Made by a program: the position numbers and the translations under genes
Assembly: GCA_038251425.1 (NCBI GenBank)
Contig: JBBSBI010000006.1
Span: 16,899 to 80,898 of the forward strand
Source of the DNA: JBBRRP01 sp038251425
Lineage (GTDB): Bacteria; Myxococcota_A; Polyangia; Polyangiales; Polyangiaceae
DNA length: 64,000 nt
Reading direction: 5' to 3'
In this document: positions 35,452 through 42,497 of the stretch, piece after piece
Layout: every line of letters starts with the position of its first letter
Numbering within the stretch: the stretch's first letter is position 1
Notes under the pieces: model-generated
Databases searched by the model: none
Told to the model about the DNA's origin: nothing
Seen by the model: the letters and a program-made list of their open reading frames with translations, nothing else

Positions 35452-36549
35452 TTACTCGCAGGACAGAACGTCCGCGATGCTCGTTTCAACCGTAAAATTT
35501 GACTCGGTGGTGTGGCGTTCCGCAAAGAACAAGTTGAGAGCATACTTCTGTCCAACCGTGATGCCCAATTTTTTCGCGTCGCGGTCCAGATCGATGGTGC
35601 CCGTTAGCGATTGGTGCAGGCCTCCGAGATCGAGCCCGAGCCGGCGATTGATGAACACCCAGAGATCATCGTCGCCCATAAAAGAGAATGTTTCCCCTCC
35701 AACATAGACAAACTCTGTCGCCACTTCGAGAGTGAAGTGAAAGTTGTGGTCGCGCCCTTGATTGCCAAAGCCTTGGCCATCGATCGGAAAAAATGCTCGA
35801 TTGGAATAAACAAAGAGTGCTTTTTGCGCAGATGAGCTGAGGAGCTGGAGGGAAATCGGCAACGGCGTGTTGACGCCCGGAACATCCCGATACCAGGTAT
35901 CGAAGTTGGCTTTTCCACTGGTGCTTGGCGTGCGTGTCCTGGACGCGTACACGGGCTTATCGTCCGGGCCAAGCATGGCTTCCAGCATCCCTTTGTCGCC
36001 AAAAGTTGTGTCGAATCCGCCGAGGGGGATCTCGAAATCCGGGTGAGTATCCCGAAAATCCCGCACGATCGTTCGCAGCTTGGGAGGCTTGGGCGGAGGC
36101 GCATTACACGGGGAAAACTGCCCATTCACGCAGCGTTCAACACCCGCGCCACAAGCGCTAAAGCACGGCGTTTCAATCGGCGGGATCATGCAAGCCGTCC
36201 CCCAAGCCCCACGCTCGCACTTCTGCGTGCCGCTCCCGCAAACGTTGATACACGCTCGTTCGGCGACCGGCACTTCGCATCCCTGCCAAATCCCAACCGT
36301 GCAGGCCTCAATACCTGACCCGCAGGCATCGCTGCAGGTCCGCGTCACGCGCGGCACTTCGCAGTCGTGCCAGTATCCCGCTTCGCAGCGCTGTTCCCCC
36401 TGGCCGCAGGCATTCTCGCAGGCGCGCTTCTCACCCAGCTGTTCGCAGGGCTGCGGCAGTGAGAGACTGGAACGGGCCCCGCAACTCGTTGGCGCCAACA
36501 GGGCGGCGAGCAGGAGGACTGGCCAGCCAGCGGTGACTTTGAACGCCAT
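35452..36549 (-). CDS. Cys-repeat lipoprotein with fibro-slime domain
   Basis: About 365 residues starting at ATG 36549 (the longer frame adds 23 non-signal residues). The signal ends at LLAPTSC. Four tandem ~28-residue modules (RACENACGQGEQRCEAGYW, then TCSDACGSGIEAC, ACINVCGSGTQKC, PCFSACGAGVERC) with a thrombospondin/furin-like Cys pattern follow. Residues ~150-365 are a fibro-slime/PA14-like domain: DTWYRDVPGVNTPLP, FTLEVATEFVY, FMGDDDLWVFINRRLGLDLGG. In myxobacteria and slime moulds this domain occurs in surface and matrix proteins. Role unknown; probably surface adhesion. Confidence 0.85.
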   Translation of the reverse strand: MAFKVTAGWPVLLLAALLAPTSCGARSSLSLPQPCEQLGEKRACENACGQGEQRCEAGYWHDCEVPRVTRTCSDACGSGIEACTVGIWQGCEVPVAERACINVCGSGTQKCERGAWGTACMIPPIETPCFSACGAGVERCVNGQFSPCNAPPPKPPKLRTIVRDFRDTHPDFEIPLGGFDTTFGDKGMLEAMLGPDDKPVYASRTRTPSTSGKANFDTWYRDVPGVNTPLPISLQLLSSSAQKALFVYSNRAFFPIDGQGFGNQGRDHNFHFTLEVATEFVYVGGETFSFMGDDDLWVFINRRLGLDLGGLHQSLTGTIDLDRDAKKLGITVGQKYALNLFFAERHTTESNFTVETSIADVLSCE

Positions 36550-36630
36550 GAACGCAGGGGCACCATTGCCTAAGAGATAGGCGCCGGCAACGAGTTGCAG
36601 CCGGCGGTTCGCCCTCAAAGTTGGACATCA

Positions 36631-36759
36631 GAAACAATGTTTCGAAATACGCCGAACCCCAACGGACCAGAAAAACAAATAGCTCCATATTTACGCTTAC
36701 TTATGGGGATGTTCTAAGCTCTCCCCTGCCATGTTTCGACGAAAGGAACCCGAAACATG
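36631..36759. promoter_or_regulatory. GAAACA/TGTTTC palindromes upstream of the beta-barrel gene
   Basis: Two inverted repeats share half-sites. GAAACAATGTTTC (36631-36643) is a perfect 13-mer. CATGTTTCG (36730-36738) and CGAAACATG (36751-36759) are perfect 9-bp arms around a 12-base loop. They lie between the divergent fibro-slime and beta-barrel genes, so either could be controlled. The second, nearer the beta-barrel ATG, could instead be an RNA hairpin in its leader. No regulator is identified. Confidence 0.45.
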
Positions 36760-36844
36760 CCAGCAACCTCGCAAGGGTTAGGTAGGTCCGTGTGCGCCAA
36801 ACGTTTGCGGTGCGCTTATCGCTCAACCCTCGGAGAACCAGTCA

Positions 36845-37699
36845 ATGCAAACCACCCGCTTCGCTCTTCTTTCATCCTTAGTCCTGCTCTTGGAACACAA
36901 CACCGCTCTGGCCCAGACGCCACCAGCCGAGCCCATGGCACCCATTGCTGAGACTCCAACAGCTGAGGCTTCTGCAACGCCTACTCCTGAGCCGGTCGCC
37001 GCGGGAGCCGCCCCCGAAGGACCTGCGTTTGAGCCAGTTGCGGTTGCTCCGGCTGCCGAAGCTCCCGTCGCGGAGGAGACATTTCCGGCTGCTTGGTTCC
37101 GAATTGATTCGGACAGCTTAGGTCTGCAGCTATGGGCGGGCGCGACGCACCCGCTGACCGACACCATTGGCCTCGCCACGGACCTCTACGCCGTTGGCAC
37201 CCTGGGCGAATTCGATATCGGGCCGGCGATCACCGCTGGTTCTTTCGTCATCACGCCGATGCTGGGTGTCCAGGCGGACTGGTTCAATCGTCGCGTGGCC
37301 GCGCTGGTCCCCCAGTTGTATGTTACCGGCGGACCAGAGCCCATCTACACTGAGTTGTGGGTTCAGAATTACGCCTACACCGTGTTCGACAAGTCGGGCG
37401 TCACCTTAGCCAAAGGATCAACCGGTGGCGGCAACTCGATCTACGTTCGTTGGTTCCTGGACTACAAGCTTGGCAAGTACGCCGCAATTGGTCCGGAAGT
37501 TGAACTCACGTATGCGCTTAACAGCAAGTCAAAGAGCTTTGAAGGTAAGAACCTCGCGAGCTTGCCCGTGGGAGTCAACCTGATGCTCCCCAACTACGGG
37601 AAGGGAAACACCTTCTTTATTTTTGCCGGCTACGAGACCGCGAAGACAGACCCCGACACGAACTTCGTTGGCCGTTTGACCTTCGTGAGAAACTTCTAG
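36845..37699 (+). CDS. Outer-membrane beta-barrel protein, putative
   Basis: 284 residues. A signal peptide (MQTTRFALLSSLVLLL...ALAQ) is followed by a Pro/Ala/Glu-rich linker to ~75, then alternating beta-strands (DSLGLQLWAGATHPL, GSFVITPMLGVQADWF, FFIFAGYETAK) ending in an aromatic RLTFVRNF, the terminal-Phe signature for BAM insertion. The Pro-rich region may cross the peptidoglycan. Function unknown; a small porin-like or DUF-type barrel is likely. Confidence 0.75.
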   Translation: MQTTRFALLSSLVLLLEHNTALAQTPPAEPMAPIAETPTAEASATPTPEPVAAGAAPEGPAFEPVAVAPAAEAPVAEETFPAAWFRIDSDSLGLQLWAGATHPLTDTIGLATDLYAVGTLGEFDIGPAITAGSFVITPMLGVQADWFNRRVAALVPQLYVTGGPEPIYTELWVQNYAYTVFDKSGVTLAKGSTGGGNSIYVRWFLDYKLGKYAAIGPEVELTYALNSKSKSFEGKNLASLPVGVNLMLPNYGKGNTFFIFAGYETAKTDPDTNFVGRLTFVRNF

Positions 37700-37717
37700 T
37701 TTCAATCGCACAAACCA

Positions 37718-37753
37718 GAGGGTTGCTCCTCTGAACCCTCGCTGCTCAGCAGC
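37718..37753 (+). terminator. Stem-loops downstream of the beta-barrel gene
   Basis: GAGGGTT (37718-37724) pairs with AACCCTC (37734-37740). Immediately after, GCTGCTCAGCAGC (37741-37753) is a perfect 13-base palindrome. The pair sits 18 bases past the stop and is a plausible 3' end signal, though without a T-tract. Confidence 0.4.
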
Positions 37754-37843
37754 CTAGCCTCCGTTTCGATGGGCGCCAGGCTGTTTTGCAACCGCGCCGC
37801 AACCACGCGAACATGCTGCGAGGTGCCTCACCAGCCGAGAACA

Positions 37844-38005
37844 GGTAGTAAGCATGCTTACTATCTCTCATCCCAAAAAGGGGTGCCCGCTCCGCAACAC
37901 CTTGCAGACGTCCACCCGTCAAATTGCCGACCCAAAAAGGGGCGCCCCCTTATCAACACCTTCCATAGGTACATCCGTCAGGAGGTGCACGCGTCAAGTT
38001 GCCGA
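37844..38005. repeat. Palindromic intergenic element copy 2 with two tandem CCCAAAAAGGGG units
   Basis: The 18-base perfect palindrome at 37846-37863 (TAGTAAGCATGCTTACTA) begins a composite repeat. It is followed by two imperfect units, 37872-37930 and 37931-38005, each opening CCCAAAAAGGGG(T/C)GCCC and ending GTCAA(A/G)TTGCCGA. The palindrome and the AAAAGGGG tract match the element at 1121. The rest of 37754-37843 shows nothing. No transposase is nearby. Confidence 0.7.
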
Positions 38006-38036
38006 ATGCAGCCGCTCCAACCGTATGAGAACCTCT

Positions 38037-39278
38037 TCAATACGGCGACGCGGGGGTGAGAGTGCCTGCGTCTGCGGAAACAGTAAGCGGGAGGGGCGTG
38101 TTCACGCCCAAAGGGAATTGCACGGTGTCTCCATCCTGCAAGCGGGCGTAGCGCAAATCTTTGAACGTGAGGCTTTGGCCGGCTTGGCAGCGTTCGGGCA
38201 CCTTGGCACCTTCAACAATGTATGCCTGGTTGGCGCCGAGCACTTTGCCCAGCCCCTGGGGATCGATCACGATCGCGGTCGCCTCGCTCACGCCAACGCC
38301 ATAGCTGGTGGTGGCCCAACCATCGACAATCGTGCGTCCCACAAAGCTCATCAGCCGACCAAATCGATCACGCTGCGCAAAGTGGGTGTCCGTGATGACG
38401 TTTTTCAGCGTTGGGAACGCAAGAAAGCCCCGATCTAGCGTGATATTTCCCGAAAACGGATCAGCGAGCGCATCACTCGAAACGGCTGAGCCAGCCAGTG
38501 CCGAGTAGACGAATTCCCCCAAAACGGCCAAGCCCGCACTGGTGCCTCCGATGACTCCGCCGCGCGCATACACCACACGCAGGGCATCCTGAACTGCTGT
38601 CCCCTTCCAAAAGCTGATGTACTCACCTTGATCGCCGCCCGCCAAGAACACGCCTTCCGCGTGCGAGACTCGATAGCGAACGTAATCGCTGTTAGCCAGA
38701 TCTTGGTTCGTGACCATGAGCGTCTCGACGGAGTCCGCGCCGCCCATGTCAAACAGATAGCTATTGTAGCCATCCGCGCCGCTGGTTCGGAGGATAACGA
38801 TATCACCATGGGTGATGTAGCCGTTCCACCATTCAAACGCCGCTGTGACATCCGTGCCGCCGCCCATCAAGATCAGGCCTGGGCCCGTAGGTGCCACATT
38901 CGCATCCGCATCATTGCCGGTCAAAAAACGCATAAGATCTGGGGGTACGGGGGGAGATTCCAAACCGTCGTTGAACGTACCGCCGAGACTCGTGGCTATC
39001 CCGCCGCTGCCGCTAACCTGCCCGCCGCTGCCGCTAATCTGCGATGCACCACCGCTGACTGCTGCCTGGACACCACCGCTGACTGCTGCCTGGACACCAC
39101 CGGACGCCGCCTCGACGCCACCGGAACCGTTACTGGTGCCGCCACCACTCGCACGGGCTCCACCTGATGAGTTACCATTGACCACGGACGAACCGCCACC
39201 CGCGCAACCCCAAGCTACTGCCACAACAGCGGCTCCCCAAGCTCCACGCACACTCATAAAAGAAACTTGAAAGGCCAT
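38037..39278 (-). CDS. Cyanophycinase-like exported peptidase (S51 family), lipoprotein
   Basis: About 413 residues, start ATG 39278 with GGGAG six bases upstream. Signal with probable lipobox VAWGC (C25) and a Gly/Ser/Ala linker with a duplicated GGVQAAVS unit to ~105. The domain shows GLILMGGGTDV, FLAGGDQGEY (214-217 GGDQ) and the nucleophile elbow VIGGTSAGLAVLG (S247), as in cyanophycinase and peptidase E. Family knowledge: cyanophycinases cut cyanophycin to beta-Asp-Arg. With a lipoprotein signal this one would act outside the cytoplasm. Substrate is inference. Confidence 0.88.
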   Translation of the reverse strand: MAFQVSFMSVRGAWGAAVVAVAWGCAGGGSSVVNGNSSGGARASGGGTSNGSGGVEAASGGVQAAVSGGVQAAVSGGASQISGSGGQVSGSGGIATSLGGTFNDGLESPPVPPDLMRFLTGNDADANVAPTGPGLILMGGGTDVTAAFEWWNGYITHGDIVILRTSGADGYNSYLFDMGGADSVETLMVTNQDLANSDYVRYRVSHAEGVFLAGGDQGEYISFWKGTAVQDALRVVYARGGVIGGTSAGLAVLGEFVYSALAGSAVSSDALADPFSGNITLDRGFLAFPTLKNVITDTHFAQRDRFGRLMSFVGRTIVDGWATTSYGVGVSEATAIVIDPQGLGKVLGANQAYIVEGAKVPERCQAGQSLTFKDLRYARLQDGDTVQFPLGVNTPLPLTVSADAGTLTPASPY

Positions 39279-39379
39279 CCGGAACTCCCAACACGTCAAT
39301 AGCTGTAGCAAGCTGACCCGTGCGCAGTCGCGCGTCAGCAGCGCGCGTAGCTTACCTTCATACGCGACGACGTACGACG

Positions 39380-40201
39380 CTACTCGTGACAGAAAAGCAC
39401 TTTGGGTTCGGCTAACCCGGGAAAATTCTGATGCCCGTGTGCCTGAATCTGAACTTGCGTGAGCTCTGCCCGGCGCCCTGGGTCGGGATGGCTGGAGAGA
39501 AATTCAGGCGGAACAACCGCTTCAGTCGCTAGCTTTCGAAAGAAGCTCGCAAACCCATCCGGCCGAATCTTTGCCGCTTGCAATAGCTCCAGACCCATCC
39601 GATCCGCGTCAGCTTCCTGCTCACGACTCGCCCGCAGCCCTTCAGCATTCGCGAGCACATAGGCCGGAACCTGCAACGTCGTGTCCCCGAATACCACACC
39701 GAGCGCCGTCCACCCGCCCACCTGACGCAAGATGCTCCGCGTTGAATGCCGCAGCTCAACATGTTGGATCTCGTGTGCCAGCACCGCCGCTAGCTCCTCG
39801 CCATTCTTTGCTCGCTTGACCAACCCGTAATTGAGCGTGAGAAATCCGCCCGGCAGAGCAAAAGCGTTCACCACATCATCATCGACAACACTCACTTGGT
39901 AGCGAAATGGCGAACCGTTGAGCTGAGTCGTCAGCCGCACCAACAGGCTCGTCACGTAAGCATTGAGCTCCACGTTTTCGCAGCGCTTTGCTGAATGCCG
40001 TTGAGCTTCCGAAAGAGCCTTTCCTATCCCGACATCGAGTTCAGGCGAGAGCATCGGCGTCAACCAGGATGCCACGAGTCCCGCCCCTTTCAGCACCAGC
40101 CATACCGCCAAACCCAGCCCGGCAAAGATCACGCCGAACTCCAAGAGCGTGCGCCGTGCGCTCATTCCAAAGCCCTGACTTTGCACCGGCTGGTTGTCCA
40201 C
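39380..40201 (-). CDS. M48-family metallopeptidase
   Basis: 273 residues. One N-terminal membrane helix (~20-45), then a periplasmic or cytoplasmic M48 domain with the HExxH motif at H143-E144-xx-H147 (LAHEIQHVELRH) and the third ligand E196 in SREQEADADRMG. It resembles BepA/LoiP-type peptidases that act on envelope proteins. The C-terminus (SSHPDPGRRAELTQVQ) is family-typical. 178 bases of non-coding DNA separates it from the previous lipoprotein gene. Confidence 0.92.
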   Translation of the reverse strand: MDNQPVQSQGFGMSARRTLLEFGVIFAGLGLAVWLVLKGAGLVASWLTPMLSPELDVGIGKALSEAQRHSAKRCENVELNAYVTSLLVRLTTQLNGSPFRYQVSVVDDDVVNAFALPGGFLTLNYGLVKRAKNGEELAAVLAHEIQHVELRHSTRSILRQVGGWTALGVVFGDTTLQVPAYVLANAEGLRASREQEADADRMGLELLQAAKIRPDGFASFFRKLATEAVVPPEFLSSHPDPGRRAELTQVQIQAHGHQNFPGLAEPKVLFCHE

Positions 40202-40301
40202 TTCTAAGAACCTTGCCCTTTACACGGAGAGGAGCGAGCACCAAGCTTGCCACCTGCGCTGGCATTGGGCATAGCACAACGCAGAACATCGGAACCGAGA
40301 C

Positions 40302-41000
40302 ATGCATCACACAATCGAGCACGGCCCCGCGTTTGCGTGGCTGCGAATCCAGTTGGCCCAAGGCGATAGCATCCGCGCCGAGGCCGGGGCCATGGTGATG
40401 CGCACTCCTAACGTGCACATGGAAACGCACCTGAATGCCGGTTACCGGCCGGGGATCTTCCGGGTTATTTGGGCGTTTTTCGTAGCCCTGTTGAGGAAGC
40501 TGCTGGGCGGCGAAACGATGTTCCTCAATGATTTTTCCACGACCGGAGCTAGTGGCGAGGTAGTGTTGGCGCCTTCACTCGCTGGAAGCATTGTCCACAA
40601 GCGTTTGCAGCCCGGGCAGCGGCTATTCGTCCAGGCGGGTGGTTACCTGGCGAGTACCGGCAGCCTGGATACGAAGGTGCGCTTCGGCGGCTTGCGCACG
40701 CTGCTCGGCGGTGAAGGCCTGGTGCTGCTCGAGTGTTCGGGTGAGGGCGATCTGTTCGTGAATGCCTACGGAGGCATCACGCCCATTGAGGTTCGCGGCT
40801 CGCTCACGGTCGATACGGGACACATCGTGGCGTTCGACGGCACGTTGGATTTTAAGGTGGGGAGCGTGGGCGGCATGAAGAGCCTATTTTTGTCGGGCGA
40901 AGGGCTCGTTTGCCGTTTCTTCGGGCAAGGCACCGTGTATATCCAATCTCGCAATGTGACGAGCCTAGCAAGCTGGATTTCGCCCATGCTCCCGGGCTGA
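40302..41000 (+). CDS. AIM24/TIGR00266-family protein 1
   Basis: 232 residues of the AIM24 beta-helical family. The conserved opening is FAWLRIQLAQGDSIRAEAGAMV, with repeated F(L)GGE-like loops (KLLGGETMFLND) and GHIVAFDGTLDFKVGSVGGMKSLFLSGEGL. Function of the bacterial proteins is unknown; the mitochondrial relative is inner-membrane associated. It is the first of three tandem paralogs, 15 bases before the next. Confidence 0.85.
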   Translation: MHHTIEHGPAFAWLRIQLAQGDSIRAEAGAMVMRTPNVHMETHLNAGYRPGIFRVIWAFFVALLRKLLGGETMFLNDFSTTGASGEVVLAPSLAGSIVHKRLQPGQRLFVQAGGYLASTGSLDTKVRFGGLRTLLGGEGLVLLECSGEGDLFVNAYGGITPIEVRGSLTVDTGHIVAFDGTLDFKVGSVGGMKSLFLSGEGLVCRFFGQGTVYIQSRNVTSLASWISPMLPG

Positions 41001-41015
41001 AGGAAGCGTATCGAC

Positions 41016-41705
41016 ATGCAATTTGAACTGAACTATCGCCCCTCACACTCGCTCGCCACCGCACATCTCGAGCCTGGTGAGACACTGCGCGCAGAAGCCA
41101 GCGCCATGGTGAGCATGACCCGCAATCTGGAAGTCCACACTTCCTTCCGAGGTCGCCCAGGCGCAGGTTTCATACAGAGCCTGAAGCGCGGATTTCTGGG
41201 CGGGGAGAGCTTCTTCACTAATACCTTCACGGCCGTTAGCGGCAAGGGCCATGTTTCATTGGCGCCCAAGCTGTGCGGAGACATGATCGTTCACGAGTTA
41301 ACGTCGTCACACGAGCTATTCATCCAAGGCTCGGGCTACGTGGCCGCTCCAGATAGCGTGGAGCTGGACACTCGCTGGCAAGGATTTAAGGGCTTTTTGT
41401 CCGGGGAATCGCTCTTTTTTCTGCGCGCCTTAGGGCACGGGCCGGTGCTCGTCAATGCTTTCGGCGCCCTCGAAACGATCGATCTCGATGGCGAGCTGAT
41501 TCTGGATACTGGGCATCTGGTGGCGTTTACTACCGGCCTTGAATACGAGATCACCAAAGCGAGCGACGGCTGGATCGACAGCTTCCTTTCCGGAGAGGGC
41601 TTCGTCTTGCGCATCTGGGGGCGCGGCAGGCTGTATGTGCAATCGCGCAACCCGGCTGAATATGGCAAGGTTCTCGGTCGCAATCTACCAGCGAGGCAGC
41701 AATGA
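41016..41705 (+). CDS. AIM24/TIGR00266-family protein 2
   Basis: 229 residues, paralogous to its neighbours: SHSLATAHLEPGETLRAEASAMV at the start, GFLGGESFFTNTFTA and LDTGHLVAFTTGLEYEITKAS. It lacks the GGMKSLFLSGEGL Gly-Gly-Met found in copies 1 and 3 (here DGWIDSFLSGEGF). Its stop overlaps the ATG of copy 3 by 4 bases, so the set is a single operon. Function unknown. Confidence 0.85.
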   Translation: MQFELNYRPSHSLATAHLEPGETLRAEASAMVSMTRNLEVHTSFRGRPGAGFIQSLKRGFLGGESFFTNTFTAVSGKGHVSLAPKLCGDMIVHELTSSHELFIQGSGYVAAPDSVELDTRWQGFKGFLSGESLFFLRALGHGPVLVNAFGALETIDLDGELILDTGHLVAFTTGLEYEITKASDGWIDSFLSGEGFVLRIWGRGRLYVQSRNPAEYGKVLGRNLPARQQ

Positions 41706-42394
41706 AATACGAGATCGAAGGCAGCCCAGATTATGGGCTACTGCGCGTTACGCTGGAGGCGCCTGGCGAACAGGTTGTCGCCGAATCGGGGGCCATGGTC
41801 GCGATGGATTCACAGGTTGAAATCCAAACCAGCGCACGCGGAGGGTTCCTGAGCGCGGCGAAACGCAAGATCCTGGGCGGAGAGTCCATTTTTCAGAACA
41901 CGTTCATAGCCAAAGCAGCAGGCCAAAATGTCTGGCTGGCACCCGCTCCTGAGGGTGATCTCCGCGCCATGGCGCTCGCACGGGGGGAAACATTCTTCCT
42001 GCAGAGCGGTGCTTACGTGGCGCACTTGGGCGCCGAGCTCAAGCTGGATACGAAGTGGGGCGGCGTGAAGGGATTCTTCAGCGGCGTTGGCCTATTTTTG
42101 CTGAAAGTCGAGGGGCCCGGCACCGTATTCTTTGGTGGCTACGGCGCGCTCCATCCCGTGGTGGTTGGGCCTGAAGGCTACACCGCAGACACGGGGCATA
42201 TCGTGGCCTTCAGCTCAGGGCTCGATTACAGCCTGCGCAGCTTTGGTGGCATGAAAGGCCTCTTTCTATCGGGCGAGGGTCTGATCGCCGACTTCGGCGG
42301 CCATGGCACCATTTACCTGCAAACTCGCGATCCGCGCTTGCTGGCAGATTTTCTGCACCCATTCCGACCTGTCAGTAGCTCCAACAACAGCTAA
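41702..42394 (+). CDS. AIM24/TIGR00266-family protein 3
   Basis: 230 residues, third paralog: GDYGLLRVTLEAPGEQ-type opening, KILGGESIFQNTFIA and GHIVAFSSGLDYSLRSFGGMKGLFLSGEGL. It ends in SSNNS, where a 27-base repeat begins. Three divergent copies retained in one operon suggest a hetero-oligomeric beta-helical assembly (inference). Confidence 0.85.
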   Translation: MKYEIEGSPDYGLLRVTLEAPGEQVVAESGAMVAMDSQVEIQTSARGGFLSAAKRKILGGESIFQNTFIAKAAGQNVWLAPAPEGDLRAMALARGETFFLQSGAYVAHLGAELKLDTKWGGVKGFFSGVGLFLLKVEGPGTVFFGGYGALHPVVVGPEGYTADTGHIVAFSSGLDYSLRSFGGMKGLFLSGEGLIADFGGHGTIYLQTRDPRLLADFLHPFRPVSSSNNS

Positions 42395-42453
42395 CGCCGC
42401 AGTAGCTCCAACAACAGCTAACGCCGCGGCAGCTCCAATAACAACTAATACCG
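42373..42453. repeat. Three-copy 27-bp tandem repeat at the end of the AIM24 operon
   Basis: Units at 42373-42399 and 42400-42426 differ at no more than a base or two (CAGTAGCTCCAACAACAGCT core); the third (42427-42453) is diverged. A fourth partial unit trails to ~42495. The first unit encodes the last residues and stop of copy 3, so the array extended from the gene end. Confidence 0.75.
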
Positions 42454-42497
42454 CCGGAAGCCGCCGCTTCACACGGTGGCAATAACAGCTAACACCG

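Noticed and set aside
42373..42495. Possible CRISPR-like array
   Set aside because: Units are contiguous without spacers and no cas gene is present; a simple tandem repeat.
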